Positions 51,219 to 59,960 of a stretch of 64,000 nt of DNA are shown piece by piece (position 1 is the stretch's first letter; each line of letters starts with the position of its first letter). The notes below the pieces were generated by a model that saw only the letters and a program-made list of their open reading frames with translations, was not told where the DNA came from and made no database searches. The stretch comes from Candidatus Sulfotelmatobacter kueseliae (GTDB lineage: Bacteria > Acidobacteriota > Terriglobia > Terriglobales > Acidobacteriaceae). The stretch covers positions 18,704 through 82,703 of the forward strand of contig OMOD01000180.1 of assembly GCA_900290255.1 (NCBI GenBank). The letters run 5' to 3'. Position numbers and translations under genes: made by a program.

Positions 51219-52412
51219 ATGAAGCTTAGATGGCTCGCAATCGCGGTGGCTCTGGCGGCGTTCAGTGAGGGGCCTTGGATCCAGGCGCAGACCCCGACCT
51301 CAACCCAGGGTCAGGATCAGACCCAGACACAGAATCCGGGCCAAACCCAGACACAGACTCAGACGCAGACACAGAACCCAGCGCCAGATCAGGACAAAGA
51401 TCAGCCCAAAGCCAGCGACGTGCAGAATGCTCCCAAACCACAGCCGGCGACGCTGCCCACGCAGGACGACAGCCAGATCAAGCATGACGGCGGCAAGACC
51501 GACGTGGACGCGGTGGGGAACCGCAACGTGGGCTGCGGGCGCGGCGTCGGCAACTGGTACAGCGTGGAAGCCCAGGTCGCTATGGGACAGCGTTATGCCC
51601 GCGAGATCGAGTCGCAGGTGAAGCTGGTAGCCGACCCGGTGGTAACCGAATATGTAAATCGCGTCGGGCAGAATCTGGTGCGTAACTCGGACGCGCAGGT
51701 TCCGTTCACCATCAAGGTGATCGATTCCGACGTGGTCAACGCCATGGCGCTGCCGGGCGGATTCTTCTACGTCAACTCCGGCTTGATTCTGGCAGCGGAC
51801 GAAGAAGCGGAGATGGCCGGCGTGATGGCGCATGAGATCGCGCACGTGGCCGCCTGCCACTACGGCCGCGAAATGACCCGGGCCCAACTGCTGCAGATGA
51901 TGTCCATTCCGTTCATCTTTATGGGCGGCTGGATCGGCTACGCGGGTTACGAAGCGGCCGGGTTGGGCATTCCGCTGACGTTCCTGCACTTCTCGCGCGG
52001 ATTCGAAGCGGAAGCCGACTACCTCGGCATCGAGTATATGTACCGCGCCGGGTATGACCCTTCGGCCTTCGTTTCTTTCTTCGAGAAGATCCAGGCCATG
52101 GAGAAGAAGAAACCGGGCACGCTGTCGAAGGCTTTCGATACGCACCCCCAGACTCCGGACCGGATCGAGAAATCGCAGGAAGAGATTCGGAAGATTCTCC
52201 CGGCCAAGGCGCAGTACGTCGTGACCACCTCGGAGTTCGACGAGGTAAAGGCCCGTCTGGCGGCGATCGAGAACAAGCACAAACTGCTCGACCAGAAGGA
52301 TGCCAACAAGCCCAGCCTGCGGCGGACTTCGAACCCCAGCGATAATTCGGGCGACAGCAAGCAGGATGATGACCGTCCGACGCTGAAGCGGCGGGACGAT
52401 TCTTCGAACTAG
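51219..52412 (+). CDS. Secreted M48 family zinc metalloprotease
   Basis: 397 residues. A signal peptide (to about residue 24) is followed by a low-complexity Gln/Thr-rich segment (QTQTQNPGQTQTQTQTQTQN, about 30-60) and then the M48 domain: HEIAH (near 204-208) gives the zinc ligands and catalytic Glu, and SRGFEAEADYLGIEYM the third ligand. FDTHPQTPDRIEKSQEEI is typical of the family. A charged C-terminal tail (DDDRPTLKRRDDSSN) follows. It resembles periplasmic BepA/LoiP-type proteases that act on outer-membrane proteins. ATG at 51219 has AAGGAG 6 nt upstream. A strong terminator follows. Confidence 0.93.
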   Translation: MKLRWLAIAVALAAFSEGPWIQAQTPTSTQGQDQTQTQNPGQTQTQTQTQTQNPAPDQDKDQPKASDVQNAPKPQPATLPTQDDSQIKHDGGKTDVDAVGNRNVGCGRGVGNWYSVEAQVAMGQRYAREIESQVKLVADPVVTEYVNRVGQNLVRNSDAQVPFTIKVIDSDVVNAMALPGGFFYVNSGLILAADEEAEMAGVMAHEIAHVAACHYGREMTRAQLLQMMSIPFIFMGGWIGYAGYEAAGLGIPLTFLHFSRGFEAEADYLGIEYMYRAGYDPSAFVSFFEKIQAMEKKKPGTLSKAFDTHPQTPDRIEKSQEEIRKILPAKAQYVVTTSEFDEVKARLAAIENKHKLLDQKDANKPSLRRTSNPSDNSGDSKQDDDRPTLKRRDDSSN

Positions 52413-52455
52413 CCGCAGGTTGGGGCCTAGCTCCAGCCGTTCCCGTATTAAAGCC

Positions 52456-52485
52456 ACCGGCGGCCCAGGCCGCCGGTTCTGTTTT
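52456..52485 (+). terminator. Rho-independent terminator after M48 gene
   Basis: ACCGGCGGC-CCAG-GCCGCCGGT hairpin (9-bp stem) followed by TCTGTTTT. Confidence 0.88.
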
Positions 52486-52534
52486 GCTCCGGAAGGTGAT
52501 GCAAAAACAGGCAGTTACAGTTTAAAGTCACTAC

Positions 52535-52558
52535 AATCTGTGATTCCAGTCACAGATT
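52535..52558 (+). promoter_or_regulatory. Perfect CRP/FNR-type operator upstream of citrate synthase
   Basis: AATCTGTGA-TTCCAG-TCACAGATT is a perfect 9-bp inverted repeat; its core TGTGA-N6-TCACA equals the CRP consensus. Its centre is about 75 nt before the start codon. A TAGAAT at 52592-52597 would give a start near 52604, placing the site near -58, close to the class I position. Implies control by a CRP-like regulator (cAMP or other ligand); the regulator is not in the window. Confidence 0.8.
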
Positions 52559-52621
52559 ACAGTTGAAAACAGACATAGGCTCGGCTTACGTTAGAATTGC
52601 TTCATTTCATGGAGTCTTCAC

Positions 52622-53932
52622 ATGCCTGAAAACAGCCTTACCATTACAGATAATCGCACCAGCAAGACCTACACCGTGCCGGTGGAGAACGGCACCATCC
52701 GGGCGATGGATTTGCGCCAGATCAAGACCGACCCGGAAGACTTCGGGTTGATGACTTATGATCCGGCATTTATGAACACGGCGTCCTGCCGCAGCAGCAT
52801 CACCTACATCGACGGAGACAAGGGAATCCTGCGCTATCGCGGATATCCCATAGAAGTTCTCGCCGAGCATTGCACCTTTCTGGAAGTGGCTTACCTGTTG
52901 CTGTTCGGCGAACTGCCCAACGAAAAGGAACTGAAGCAGTGGGTCTGGGACATCACCCACCACACCATGATGCACGAAACCACCAAGAAGTTTATGGAGG
53001 GTTTCCGTTATTCGGCGCATCCGATGTCGATGTTCGTCAGCACCATCGCGGCCCTGTCGAGCGTTTATCCGGAAGCCAAGCAGGTGCACGATCCCGCCAA
53101 CCGCCTGCATCAGATCATTCGGCTCATCGGGAAGGTGCCATCCATCGCTGCCATGTCGTACCGGCATAACGTGGGATTCCCCTATGTCTATCCCGACAAC
53201 GATCTGAACTACACCGAAAACTTCATGAACATGCTGTGGAAGATGGTCGAGCCCAAGTACGTCGCCCAACCGGCGATTGCGCGCGCGCTCGACATTTTGT
53301 TTATTTTGCACGCCGACCATGAACAGAACTGCAGCGCCAACGCGATGCGCGCCGTGGGCAGTTCGCAGACCGATCCGTACCTGGCGGTGGCGTCGGCGGC
53401 CTCGGCTCTGGCCGGTCCCCTGCACGGCGGCGCCAACGAAGAAGTCCTGAAGATGCTTGACGAAATTGGCACGAAAGACAACGTGTGGCCGTACGTCAAG
53501 AAAGTCAAGGAAGGACATGGCAAGCTGATGGGCTTCGGCCACCGGATCTACAAGAACTACGATCCGCGGGCCAAGATCATCAAGTGGAGCGCCGAGCAGG
53601 TCTTCCAAGTCACCGGGCGCAACGCCAAGCTAGAGATCGCGCTGGAGTTGGAGCGCATCGCGCTGGAAGACGAATATTTCGTGAAGCGTAAACTTTATCC
53701 CAACGTGGATTTCTACTCCGGGATCATCTATCAGGCCATGGGCTTCCGGCCGGAGATGTTCACCGTGCTGTTCGCCATCCCGCGCACGGCTGGCTGGCTG
53801 GCCCAGTGGCAGGAGATGATCACCGACCCTGAGCAGAAGATCGCGCGCCCACGCCAGGTCTACACCGGGTATGACGAGCGCGAATTCGTGCCCATGGAGA
53901 AGAGATCAACCTTGAAGGTTGCGGCCGACTGA
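52622..53932 (+). CDS. gltA: Citrate synthase
   Basis: Condenses acetyl-CoA and oxaloacetate to start the TCA cycle. 436 residues, the long type II form. N-terminal beta domain (LTITDNRTSKTYTVPVENGT), then active-site segments: His in ILHADHEQNCSANAMR (about 230), GFGHRIYKNYDPRAK (His near 304) and Asp in LYPNVDFYSGIIYQ (near 362), with a C-terminal tail of RPRQVYTGYDEREFVPMEKR. GGAG lies 7 nt before the ATG. Preceded by a perfect CRP-like operator and followed by a clear terminator, so it is probably a single-gene unit. The isocitrate dehydrogenase of the same pathway lies at 18837-19856. Confidence 0.97.
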   Translation: MPENSLTITDNRTSKTYTVPVENGTIRAMDLRQIKTDPEDFGLMTYDPAFMNTASCRSSITYIDGDKGILRYRGYPIEVLAEHCTFLEVAYLLLFGELPNEKELKQWVWDITHHTMMHETTKKFMEGFRYSAHPMSMFVSTIAALSSVYPEAKQVHDPANRLHQIIRLIGKVPSIAAMSYRHNVGFPYVYPDNDLNYTENFMNMLWKMVEPKYVAQPAIARALDILFILHADHEQNCSANAMRAVGSSQTDPYLAVASAASALAGPLHGGANEEVLKMLDEIGTKDNVWPYVKKVKEGHGKLMGFGHRIYKNYDPRAKIIKWSAEQVFQVTGRNAKLEIALELERIALEDEYFVKRKLYPNVDFYSGIIYQAMGFRPEMFTVLFAIPRTAGWLAQWQEMITDPEQKIARPRQVYTGYDEREFVPMEKRSTLKVAAD

Positions 53933-53958
53933 GCCGGTCGTAACTTCGAGCAAGAATC

Positions 53959-53987
53959 TGCCCCGCCTTATGGCGGGGCACTCTTTT
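53959..53987 (+). terminator. Rho-independent terminator after citrate synthase
   Basis: TGCCCCGCC-TTAT-GGCGGGGCA hairpin (9-bp stem) followed by CTCTTTT. Confidence 0.93.
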
Positions 53988-54022
53988 GCAGGCGACTTTT
54001 ACTTGCGGAGAACGCGCTCTAT

Positions 54023-54256
54023 TTATGCGGCGTGCTTGGCCAGTTCGGCCAAGTGTTCGCGGTGCGAATCAGGGGATGTGATGACTTTCATTTCCCGCCA
54101 GTCATAGGGAAACTCTCTGCCGCAATCGAGACAAGCTACATAGGTTCCGGTCAGAGCGGCGGCTGGGAGGCGGCGCCCTCCTTTGCGAATAGTAACCGGA
54201 AAGGTGTAGCGGGCGTGCCTGCAACCAAATAATGCTTCGTACAGTTTTTCAATCAT
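54023..54256 (-). CDS. Small conserved hypothetical protein, zinc-ribbon-like
   Basis: 77 residues from ATG 54256 (MIEKLYEALFGCRHARYTFP), chosen because GGAAGGTGGGGG precedes it; an ATG at 54274 adds six residues. FGCRHARYTFPV and YVACLDCGREFPYDW provide Cys, His and Cys-x2-Cys, suggesting a small metal-binding domain. Contains TIRKGGRRLPAAALTGTYVA. Function unknown. Convergent with citrate synthase across its terminator. The adjoining 54275-54483 gap shows nothing recognisable. Confidence 0.75.
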   Translation of the reverse strand: MIEKLYEALFGCRHARYTFPVTIRKGGRRLPAAALTGTYVACLDCGREFPYDWREMKVITSPDSHREHLAELAKHAA

Positions 54257-54483
54257 GTCCCCCACCTTCCACATGCGGGTTGGTTTTCCCGCGAACCTGA
54301 GTGTGAGTGGCGCCCCTGGGATCTTACCTCGCCACTACTCTCTATCTTAGATTCATCCCGAGCAGAAAGGGTTTCGAGTTTCTGGGACTGCACGCACACA
54401 ACTGTGCAAATCCCGCAACTGGTGCGACTTAGCGCTCATATGAAAAAAGGGATCGTTCTTCCCAAAACGGGAAAAGCACACGA

Positions 54484-55044
54484 CTATCTTCTGGCGAGCT
54501 CCGCGGCGTGACTTCGCCGAATGACTGGACGCGCAGTCAGCTCAAATTGCGCGGCGGCAGCAGCGGCCAATTCGACTTCGAACTTTTCATCATTCACGTG
54601 GCCGCGCGGCTCGGCGAGCAGCAGGCTGGCGCCCGGCTTCGAAGCACGTGCAACTTCGGCGAAGAACCGCTGCGCGTCTGGGAACTCATGCACCATGGCG
54701 AACGCCAGCGTGAAGTCCACCTTTCCCGCCAGATCGTCGAGAGCCATGGTGTCGGCCAACGAGATGCGGGCGTCTATGCGGTCGAGCACGCCGGCTTTCG
54801 CAGCACGGCGCTTCAGGCTGGCAATCATCTTCGGCTGAAGATCCACGGCCACCACTCGGCCCGACGCGCCCACAAGACGCGCGAGAGGGATGGTGAAAAA
54901 GCCCATGCCGGGGCCAGGTTCGAGCACCGTCATGCCTTCGCGAACGTAAGGGCTAACTATGTCGGTTGGATTACCTTGTCCCCAACGGCGAATTGGGCTG
55001 GCGAGAAAGTATCCTAACCACCATGGGCAAACGCGATTTGACAT
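54484..55044 (-). CDS. Class I SAM-dependent methyltransferase
   Basis: 186 residues. The SAM-binding motif I is VLEPGPGMGFFTIPLARLVG (about 40-58), followed by the acidic loop VVAVDLQPKMIASLKRRA, ARISLADTMALDD and the post-motif FAMVHEFPDAQRFFAEVARA. Typical UbiE/Methyltransf_11-like fold, but the N-terminus is short and begins with a hydrophobic stretch (WLGYFLASPIRRWGQGNP). Substrate unknown. It follows the sigma/anti-sigma pair on the same strand by 44 nt, so co-regulation is possible. No clear ribosome-binding site. Confidence 0.85.
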   Translation of the reverse strand: MSNRVCPWWLGYFLASPIRRWGQGNPTDIVSPYVREGMTVLEPGPGMGFFTIPLARLVGASGRVVAVDLQPKMIASLKRRAAKAGVLDRIDARISLADTMALDDLAGKVDFTLAFAMVHEFPDAQRFFAEVARASKPGASLLLAEPRGHVNDEKFEVELAAAAAAQFELTARPVIRRSHAAELARR

Positions 55045-55088
55045 GGCGTAATGATAGGGAGCAGAAGAGAACTAAACAATGATTCTGC

Positions 55089-55346
55089 TCACACGCTCTG
55101 CGGGCCGCGCTTTTTCTGCTGCTGGCACTTGGTCATGATGGCGGAACGCAGCCGGGCGCGCAGATCTTCGGGCAGTTCGTAGAGCTGGGAGTCGCGATAG
55201 ATCTCGATGGTCTTCTTGGTCGTGTCGCAAACCACGTAGCAGTTGTGGCACCAGGAAAGATGGTTCTCCAACTCAGCTTTGGTTCTTTCGTCGAGCACGC
55301 CGTCTAAATAGTTGGTCAGCTCGTGCAAAAATTCAGAGCATTTCAC
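55089..55346 (-). CDS. Zinc-finger anti-sigma factor
   Basis: 85 residues, cytoplasmic. The zf-HC2/ZAS pattern is CSEFLHELTNYLDG then ELENHLSWCHNC (His-x3-Cys-x2-Cys), as in RsrA/ChrR-type anti-sigma factors; the C-terminal half (LPEDLRARLRSAIMTKC) is short with no membrane helix. Its GTG start overlaps the sigma stop as GTGA, so the two are translationally coupled and likely partners. The cysteines may sense oxidation, as in RsrA, but this is inference. Confidence 0.9.
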   Translation of the reverse strand: MKCSEFLHELTNYLDGVLDERTKAELENHLSWCHNCYVVCDTTKKTIEIYRDSQLYELPEDLRARLRSAIMTKCQQQKKRGPQSV

Positions 55347-55972
55347 TGGGTCCCATCTCCACTCTCGCGTTTCTGAAAGTACCGTCCTAACCTTTCGCGC
55401 AACTGCAGCCGGGCGCGTAATAGCCGCGATTTTACCGCGGGCACGCTTAACTCGAGCGCGGCTGCCGTTTCCTCGGTCGACAGTCCTTCCACGTCCCTTA
55501 ACACAAACACCGTCCGGAAGCCCGGGGGCAGCCCCTGGATGGTCTTACTCAAAATCTCGCGCAACTCAGCCTGCGTGTACTGCTGCTCCGGATTGGGGCT
55601 CCAGTCGGCGATCTCGCGGGGCAGAGAATCGTCTTCCGTTTTGATCTCTTCGTCCAGCGAAACCGTGCGCTCGGGCCGCCTCCGGCGCAACTTCATCAAG
55701 GCTTCGTTAACGGCAATCCGAACCAGCCAGGTATAGAACTTCGACTGTTCCTGAAACTTCGCCAGGTTGCCGTAGGCTTTGAGAAACGCTTCCTGCACCA
55801 CGTCTTCGGCGTCTTCGCGGTTCTGCGTGATGTGCTGCGCGATACGGAAGACGTTTCGGTCGTAACGCCGGACCAGTTCCTCAAAAGCCGAGTCGTCGCC
55901 CTGCTTGGCTGCCCGCACCAGCGCCAGTTCGTCGCTGACGGGCCCTACCAGTTTGTTTTGGATGGCTCCCAT
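55343..55972 (-). CDS. RNA polymerase sigma factor, RpoE-like ECF
   Basis: 209 residues. Region 2 at about 20-95 (ALVRAAKQGDDSAFEELVRR, QNREDAEDVVQEAFLKAYGN, KFYTWLVRIAVNEALMKLRR) and region 4 at about 140-195 (LPPGFRTVFVLRDVEGLSTE, ETAAALELSVPAVKSRLLRA). An acidic linker joins them (DEEIKTEDDSLPREIADWSP). ATG at 55972 gives the usual start; a frame reaching 56170 has no homologous look. Coupled to the anti-sigma gene by a 4-nt overlap. Divergent from the GAF-like gene at 56250. Confidence 0.95.
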   Translation of the reverse strand: MGAIQNKLVGPVSDELALVRAAKQGDDSAFEELVRRYDRNVFRIAQHITQNREDAEDVVQEAFLKAYGNLAKFQEQSKFYTWLVRIAVNEALMKLRRRRPERTVSLDEEIKTEDDSLPREIADWSPNPEQQYTQAELREILSKTIQGLPPGFRTVFVLRDVEGLSTEETAAALELSVPAVKSRLLRARLQLRERLGRYFQKRESGDGTQ

Positions 55973-56180
55973 GTCTAAGGCGATGCAGTATTTTCGGGTG
56001 ACCCAGGAAACGTGACGCGACGGGCAACGCGAAGCTGTTATTTTACTTGGTAACCCGCCTTTTTGCCCAATGGCTTTCAAGTAGGCGTGGGGTGGAGGTT
56101 TAGGATAGAGTTCAGAGAGGCAGTCGATGCCGCGGCGGAACAGGTGACTATCGTACTCTGCCCTGGGCACACAAGTTCCG

Positions 56181-56186
56181 TATAAT
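56181..56186 (+). promoter_or_regulatory. Putative -10 box for the GAF-like gene
   Basis: TATAAT 63 nt before the ATG at 56250, within the 277-nt divergent gap; no convincing -35. Confidence 0.4.
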
Positions 56187-56249
56187 CAGCGGTTAGAGCG
56201 GTGGTTCCCGGTCTCACAAACAGGGCGGACCGGAGACGGTTTTCTAGGC

Positions 56250-57365
56250 ATGGCGGAGAAGCAACTTCAGCGAATCGTCGAACGGGCAGTGGCGAAGGTT
56301 TTCGATCGTCACCTGCCAAAGTTGCAGGCAGAACTGGTCGAGCGAGTGTTGGAGGAGTTGCCCGGATCGGCGTCTGAGGCCGCAGTGCCCGCTGAGGCCA
56401 ACGTCGGAAGCCTGGTGCAAGCCATCGCCAGCATTCATTCCGGTACTACGCAGAAAGAAATTCTTCGCGCGCTGCTCGATGCCAGCGCGTCAAGCGCCAC
56501 TCGCGTCGCTCTGTTTGTAGTAAGGGCAGGGGCGGCTACGGGATGGCAGGGACGCGGTTTTAGCGATGATGAAGCGGTCAAAGATCTTCCTCTTGATGTG
56601 AGCGGTGGCCCGGCGGCCCACGCCTATCAGAATCGCGCGGCCACGCCCGGCAACATTGCCGAAATGGACGGCCGATTCGTAGAGCGCTTCGGCGGACCCA
56701 GCAACGAACAGGTACTGGTCCTGCCGCTGGTGCTCAAGGACAAGGTCGCGGCGCTGCTCTACGCCGATGGTGGCGCCAACGGTGTGCTCGACTCGTCGTC
56801 TTTGGAAGTTTTGGTCCTGGCCACCAGCGCCTGGCTGGAAGTGGCTTCGCTGCGGAAACAGGCGCTGAAGGAAGGTCCCGAAGCCGCGCCTGCGCCGGCC
56901 TTTACACCTCCGGTGCAGACCGTGAGTTCGTTTGCCGATCCTTTCGCCGCCCATGCTCCCCGGCACACCGAGCCCCCGGCGCCTCAACCCGAGCCGGCGG
57001 CAGAAGTGGTCGAAGTTGCCGCGCACGCCGCGGCTGCGAGTGCGGTTGCCTCCGCCCCGGCCGCAGCGGCCGATCCCTTTGCCGGACTTTCGCCCGAGGA
57101 TGCCGATACCCACCGCAAGGCGCAGCGCTTCGCCCGCCTGCTGGTAGATGAGATCAAGCTCTACAACCAGGCCAAGGTCGCGGAAGGCCGGCGCAACAAG
57201 GATTTGTATGATCGACTGAAAGACGATATCGAAAAAAGCCGCGCCTCGTATCAGAAGCGCTATGGCAACACCGTCGCGGCCAGCGGCGATTATTTTCAGA
57301 AGGAAGTGGTGCGCAGCCTGGCCGAAGAAGACGCTTCGCTGATGGGCGCTAACTTCCGGCGGTAG
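56250..57365 (+). CDS. GAF-like domain protein with Ala/Pro-rich linker and conserved C-terminal helical domain
   Basis: 371 residues, function unknown. An N-terminal helix (KQLQRIVERAVAKVFDRHLP) leads to a GAF-like domain (about 55-205: EILRALLDASASSATRVALF, VLVLPLVLKDKVAALLYADG, LEVLVLATSAWLEVASLRKQ), then a 75-residue Ala/Pro/Val-rich linker (about 210-285), and a charged helical C-terminus (HRKAQRFARLLVDEIKLYNQ, LYDRLKDDIEKSRASYQKRY). The C-terminal segment resembles domains I have seen attached to signalling modules in myxobacteria and acidobacteria, so a signalling role is likely. It may be co-transcribed with the lytic transglycosylase 62 nt downstream. Confidence 0.7.
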   Translation: MAEKQLQRIVERAVAKVFDRHLPKLQAELVERVLEELPGSASEAAVPAEANVGSLVQAIASIHSGTTQKEILRALLDASASSATRVALFVVRAGAATGWQGRGFSDDEAVKDLPLDVSGGPAAHAYQNRAATPGNIAEMDGRFVERFGGPSNEQVLVLPLVLKDKVAALLYADGGANGVLDSSSLEVLVLATSAWLEVASLRKQALKEGPEAAPAPAFTPPVQTVSSFADPFAAHAPRHTEPPAPQPEPAAEVVEVAAHAAAASAVASAPAAAADPFAGLSPEDADTHRKAQRFARLLVDEIKLYNQAKVAEGRRNKDLYDRLKDDIEKSRASYQKRYGNTVAASGDYFQKEVVRSLAEEDASLMGANFRR

Positions 57366-57427
57366 GGTCTCTGCTCAACGTTTCAGGACAGGTTCTGGTA
57401 TTCGCGTCTCCGCGCGAAAGTAGGATT

Positions 57428-59893
57428 GTGGTTCGATTGGCTCTCAAGTGGTGGTGGGTGCTCGTGTGGGGCGCGCTGTGCGGATTCCTGACTGCTGCGG
57501 ATTCCGCGGCCTGGGTTCCTCCTCGGCAATCTCAGTCGTCTTCGCCTTCTTCCGCGCCGCCTGCCGCTTCGTCGAGCGCTCCCCAGAAACAGGCCGCAGC
57601 TGGTCAGTCAACGTCCGCCCCGCAGAAGCCTGCGCCGGAGCAGCCTGCTGCGGTGGGGCAAAAACCAGCACAGCCGAAATCCCAAACGGCCGGGCCGAAA
57701 TCAAGCCAACCCGCGGCCACGAAGGCGACGAGCCAGAAGACCAGCGCGAGACGTGCTGCCAGCTCAAAATCCAAGAAGCCGATCTCTCCGCGGGTGCGCC
57801 GCATTCACCAGGCGTTCGTCGCCTCGACCGATTTGCGCCCCATGGCGCAGCAACTGCTGCAGGATCGTTCCCCCGCCGCTTACGCTGGGGTCGAAGCCTA
57901 TGCCAGGGGGCACGCCAAAGAGGACGCGGGAGCGCTCGCCTGGCTGGTTGTGGGATACGCGCACGTCCTCGACCACGACTACGCCAAAGCCATTGATCCC
58001 TTGAATCGCGCCAAGCCGCTGGCGGGAGATCTCGGCGACTACGTTGCCTATTACCTGGGAACCTGCTATCTCCAGACCGGGCGCCAGGGAGAAGCTCTGG
58101 CAACCCTTGCCGACTTTGCGACTGCGTATCCGGATTCGCTGTTGGAGCGGGATGCTGATGTCAGCTACGCCGGAGCGTTGTTGATCGACGGACGAGCCGC
58201 TGAAGCGGCGGAACTGCTGGAGAAAGATCGCCTGCCTGCGCGCTCTGATATTGAGCTCGCCCTGGGGAAGGCCTACGCCTCGCTTGGCCAGCACGCCAAA
58301 GCAGCCGGTGCCCTGGCCAACGTCTACTACAACATGCCCGCCGCGCCCGAAGCGGATGAAGCATATGGCGAGCTGAGAAAACTGCCACAGGCGCCCCCGG
58401 CTACCGCCGCACAGCGCAAGACCCGCGGCGACCTTCTGATGAAAGCGAAGCGCTACGGCGACGCGGTGGAAGAATATCGAGAACTAGCGATCCACGCCAA
58501 TGCCGCGGATCGTCCGGCGGCCGAACTCGAACTGGCCGATGCTCTGCATCACGCTGGCCGCAACCGCGAGGCCAGAGCCGAACTCACGACTCTTCCGGGT
58601 GCGAGCAGCGATCAGAACGCGCAGCGCCTCTACATTCTGGGCGAGGTCGCGTGGTCCATGGACGAGAACGAAGCGTTCTACCGCACGGTCGACGATCTGC
58701 GGAATACTGCCCCGGCCAGCCCGTGGTTCGAGCAGGCGCTAATGTCAGAGGCCAACCTCCATCTTGTGCATCATGAGTATGACCAGGCGCTGGACGCATT
58801 CCGGGAGCTGCAACAGCGTTTTCCCAATGGGTCACGAGCTTCCTATGCCCACTGGAAGGCCGCGTGGCTCACGCTCCGCCAGGGACATAACAACGACGCC
58901 AAGCAGCAATTCGACGAGCAGATCACGAAGTATCCGGCGGGTAACGAAACCTCGGCCGCGCTGTACTGGCGGGCCCGGCTGGCGGAAGAAGACAACCAGC
59001 CCGGCATGGCGCGCGCTTATTACTTGAAGCTATCGGAACGCTACCGCAACTATTACTACGCGGAACTGGGCCGGCAGCGCCTGAAAAAGCTCCCGGCGAC
59101 GCCGGATCCTCCGCCACACTACGCCGCGCTCGATCACGTTTCTCCCCTGGTCAGGGAAAAGATCGTGCTGTCGGATCCCCCGGCCGACGACCTGCACTGG
59201 CAGAAGGCCGAGTTGCTGGGAAACGGCGGCCTGGTGGATTTTGCCGTGCGCGAATTGCAGTCGGCAGCCAGCGAAGGCGGGGGAAACTGGGCCGTGGCCG
59301 CGACCGCGCAGCTGTGCCTCGACACCGGCCATTACGACCGCGCGATTGAAGTGATGAAGCGCTCCGTGCCCAGCTATTTCGCCGTGGACATCCCTGATTT
59401 GCCGCAGCTTTATTGGGAGGCGCTGTTTCCCCGTCCTTACTGGACTGACTTGAAGAGGTTTTCCCTGGTCAACGGGCTGGATCCGTATCTGGTAGCGTCA
59501 CTGATTCGGCAGGAATCAGAGTTCAACCCGGCCGCAGTCTCGCGCGCCAATGCTGTCGGGCTGATGCAGTTGCTGCCGAAAACCGGGAAGCTCGTCGCCC
59601 ACGAAGCCAAGCTCAGCCACTACAATCCCACCCAGCTGTACACGCCAGCCGTCAATCTGCAACTGGGGACGCGTTACTTTCGCGGCACGGTCGATCACTT
59701 CGGCGGCTCGTTCGAATACGCGCTCGCCGCTTACAATGCCGGCGACGACCGCGTGGAGGAGTGGCTCGGGGAGGGAAAATACCGCGATCCCCAGGAGTTC
59801 GTCGAATCCATCCCATTCACCGAGACCCGCGAGTACGTGCAGGCCATCCTGCGCAACGCCAGCGTCTACCGCCAGCTATACGGTGCACCCTGA
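57428..59893 (+). CDS. Soluble lytic murein transglycosylase (Slt70-like) with TPR-rich region
   Basis: Cleaves peptidoglycan glycan strands to anhydro-muropeptides in the periplasm. 821 residues from a GTG start. A signal peptide (ALKWWWVLVWGALCGFLTA) is followed by a long Ser/Ala/Gln/Pro low-complexity stretch (about 30-120), then an extended TPR-like superhelix (about 125-670; e.g. YAKAIDPLNRAKPLAGDLGD, YDQALDAFRELQQRFPNGSR) and the C-terminal SLT domain: VASLIRQESEFNPAAVSRAN with catalytic Glu near 696, AVGLMQLLPKTGK and YALAAYNAGDDRVEEW. Normal Slt architecture. Confidence 0.95.
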   Translation: MVRLALKWWWVLVWGALCGFLTAADSAAWVPPRQSQSSSPSSAPPAASSSAPQKQAAAGQSTSAPQKPAPEQPAAVGQKPAQPKSQTAGPKSSQPAATKATSQKTSARRAASSKSKKPISPRVRRIHQAFVASTDLRPMAQQLLQDRSPAAYAGVEAYARGHAKEDAGALAWLVVGYAHVLDHDYAKAIDPLNRAKPLAGDLGDYVAYYLGTCYLQTGRQGEALATLADFATAYPDSLLERDADVSYAGALLIDGRAAEAAELLEKDRLPARSDIELALGKAYASLGQHAKAAGALANVYYNMPAAPEADEAYGELRKLPQAPPATAAQRKTRGDLLMKAKRYGDAVEEYRELAIHANAADRPAAELELADALHHAGRNREARAELTTLPGASSDQNAQRLYILGEVAWSMDENEAFYRTVDDLRNTAPASPWFEQALMSEANLHLVHHEYDQALDAFRELQQRFPNGSRASYAHWKAAWLTLRQGHNNDAKQQFDEQITKYPAGNETSAALYWRARLAEEDNQPGMARAYYLKLSERYRNYYYAELGRQRLKKLPATPDPPPHYAALDHVSPLVREKIVLSDPPADDLHWQKAELLGNGGLVDFAVRELQSAASEGGGNWAVAATAQLCLDTGHYDRAIEVMKRSVPSYFAVDIPDLPQLYWEALFPRPYWTDLKRFSLVNGLDPYLVASLIRQESEFNPAAVSRANAVGLMQLLPKTGKLVAHEAKLSHYNPTQLYTPAVNLQLGTRYFRGTVDHFGGSFEYALAAYNAGDDRVEEWLGEGKYRDPQEFVESIPFTETREYVQAILRNASVYRQLYGAP

Positions 59894-59960
59894 CATCTTG
59901 CAATTTGATGGAACTTCCTTCCTGCCTCCTGCGTAACTCTAGGCGAGGCGGAGGTGTGCC

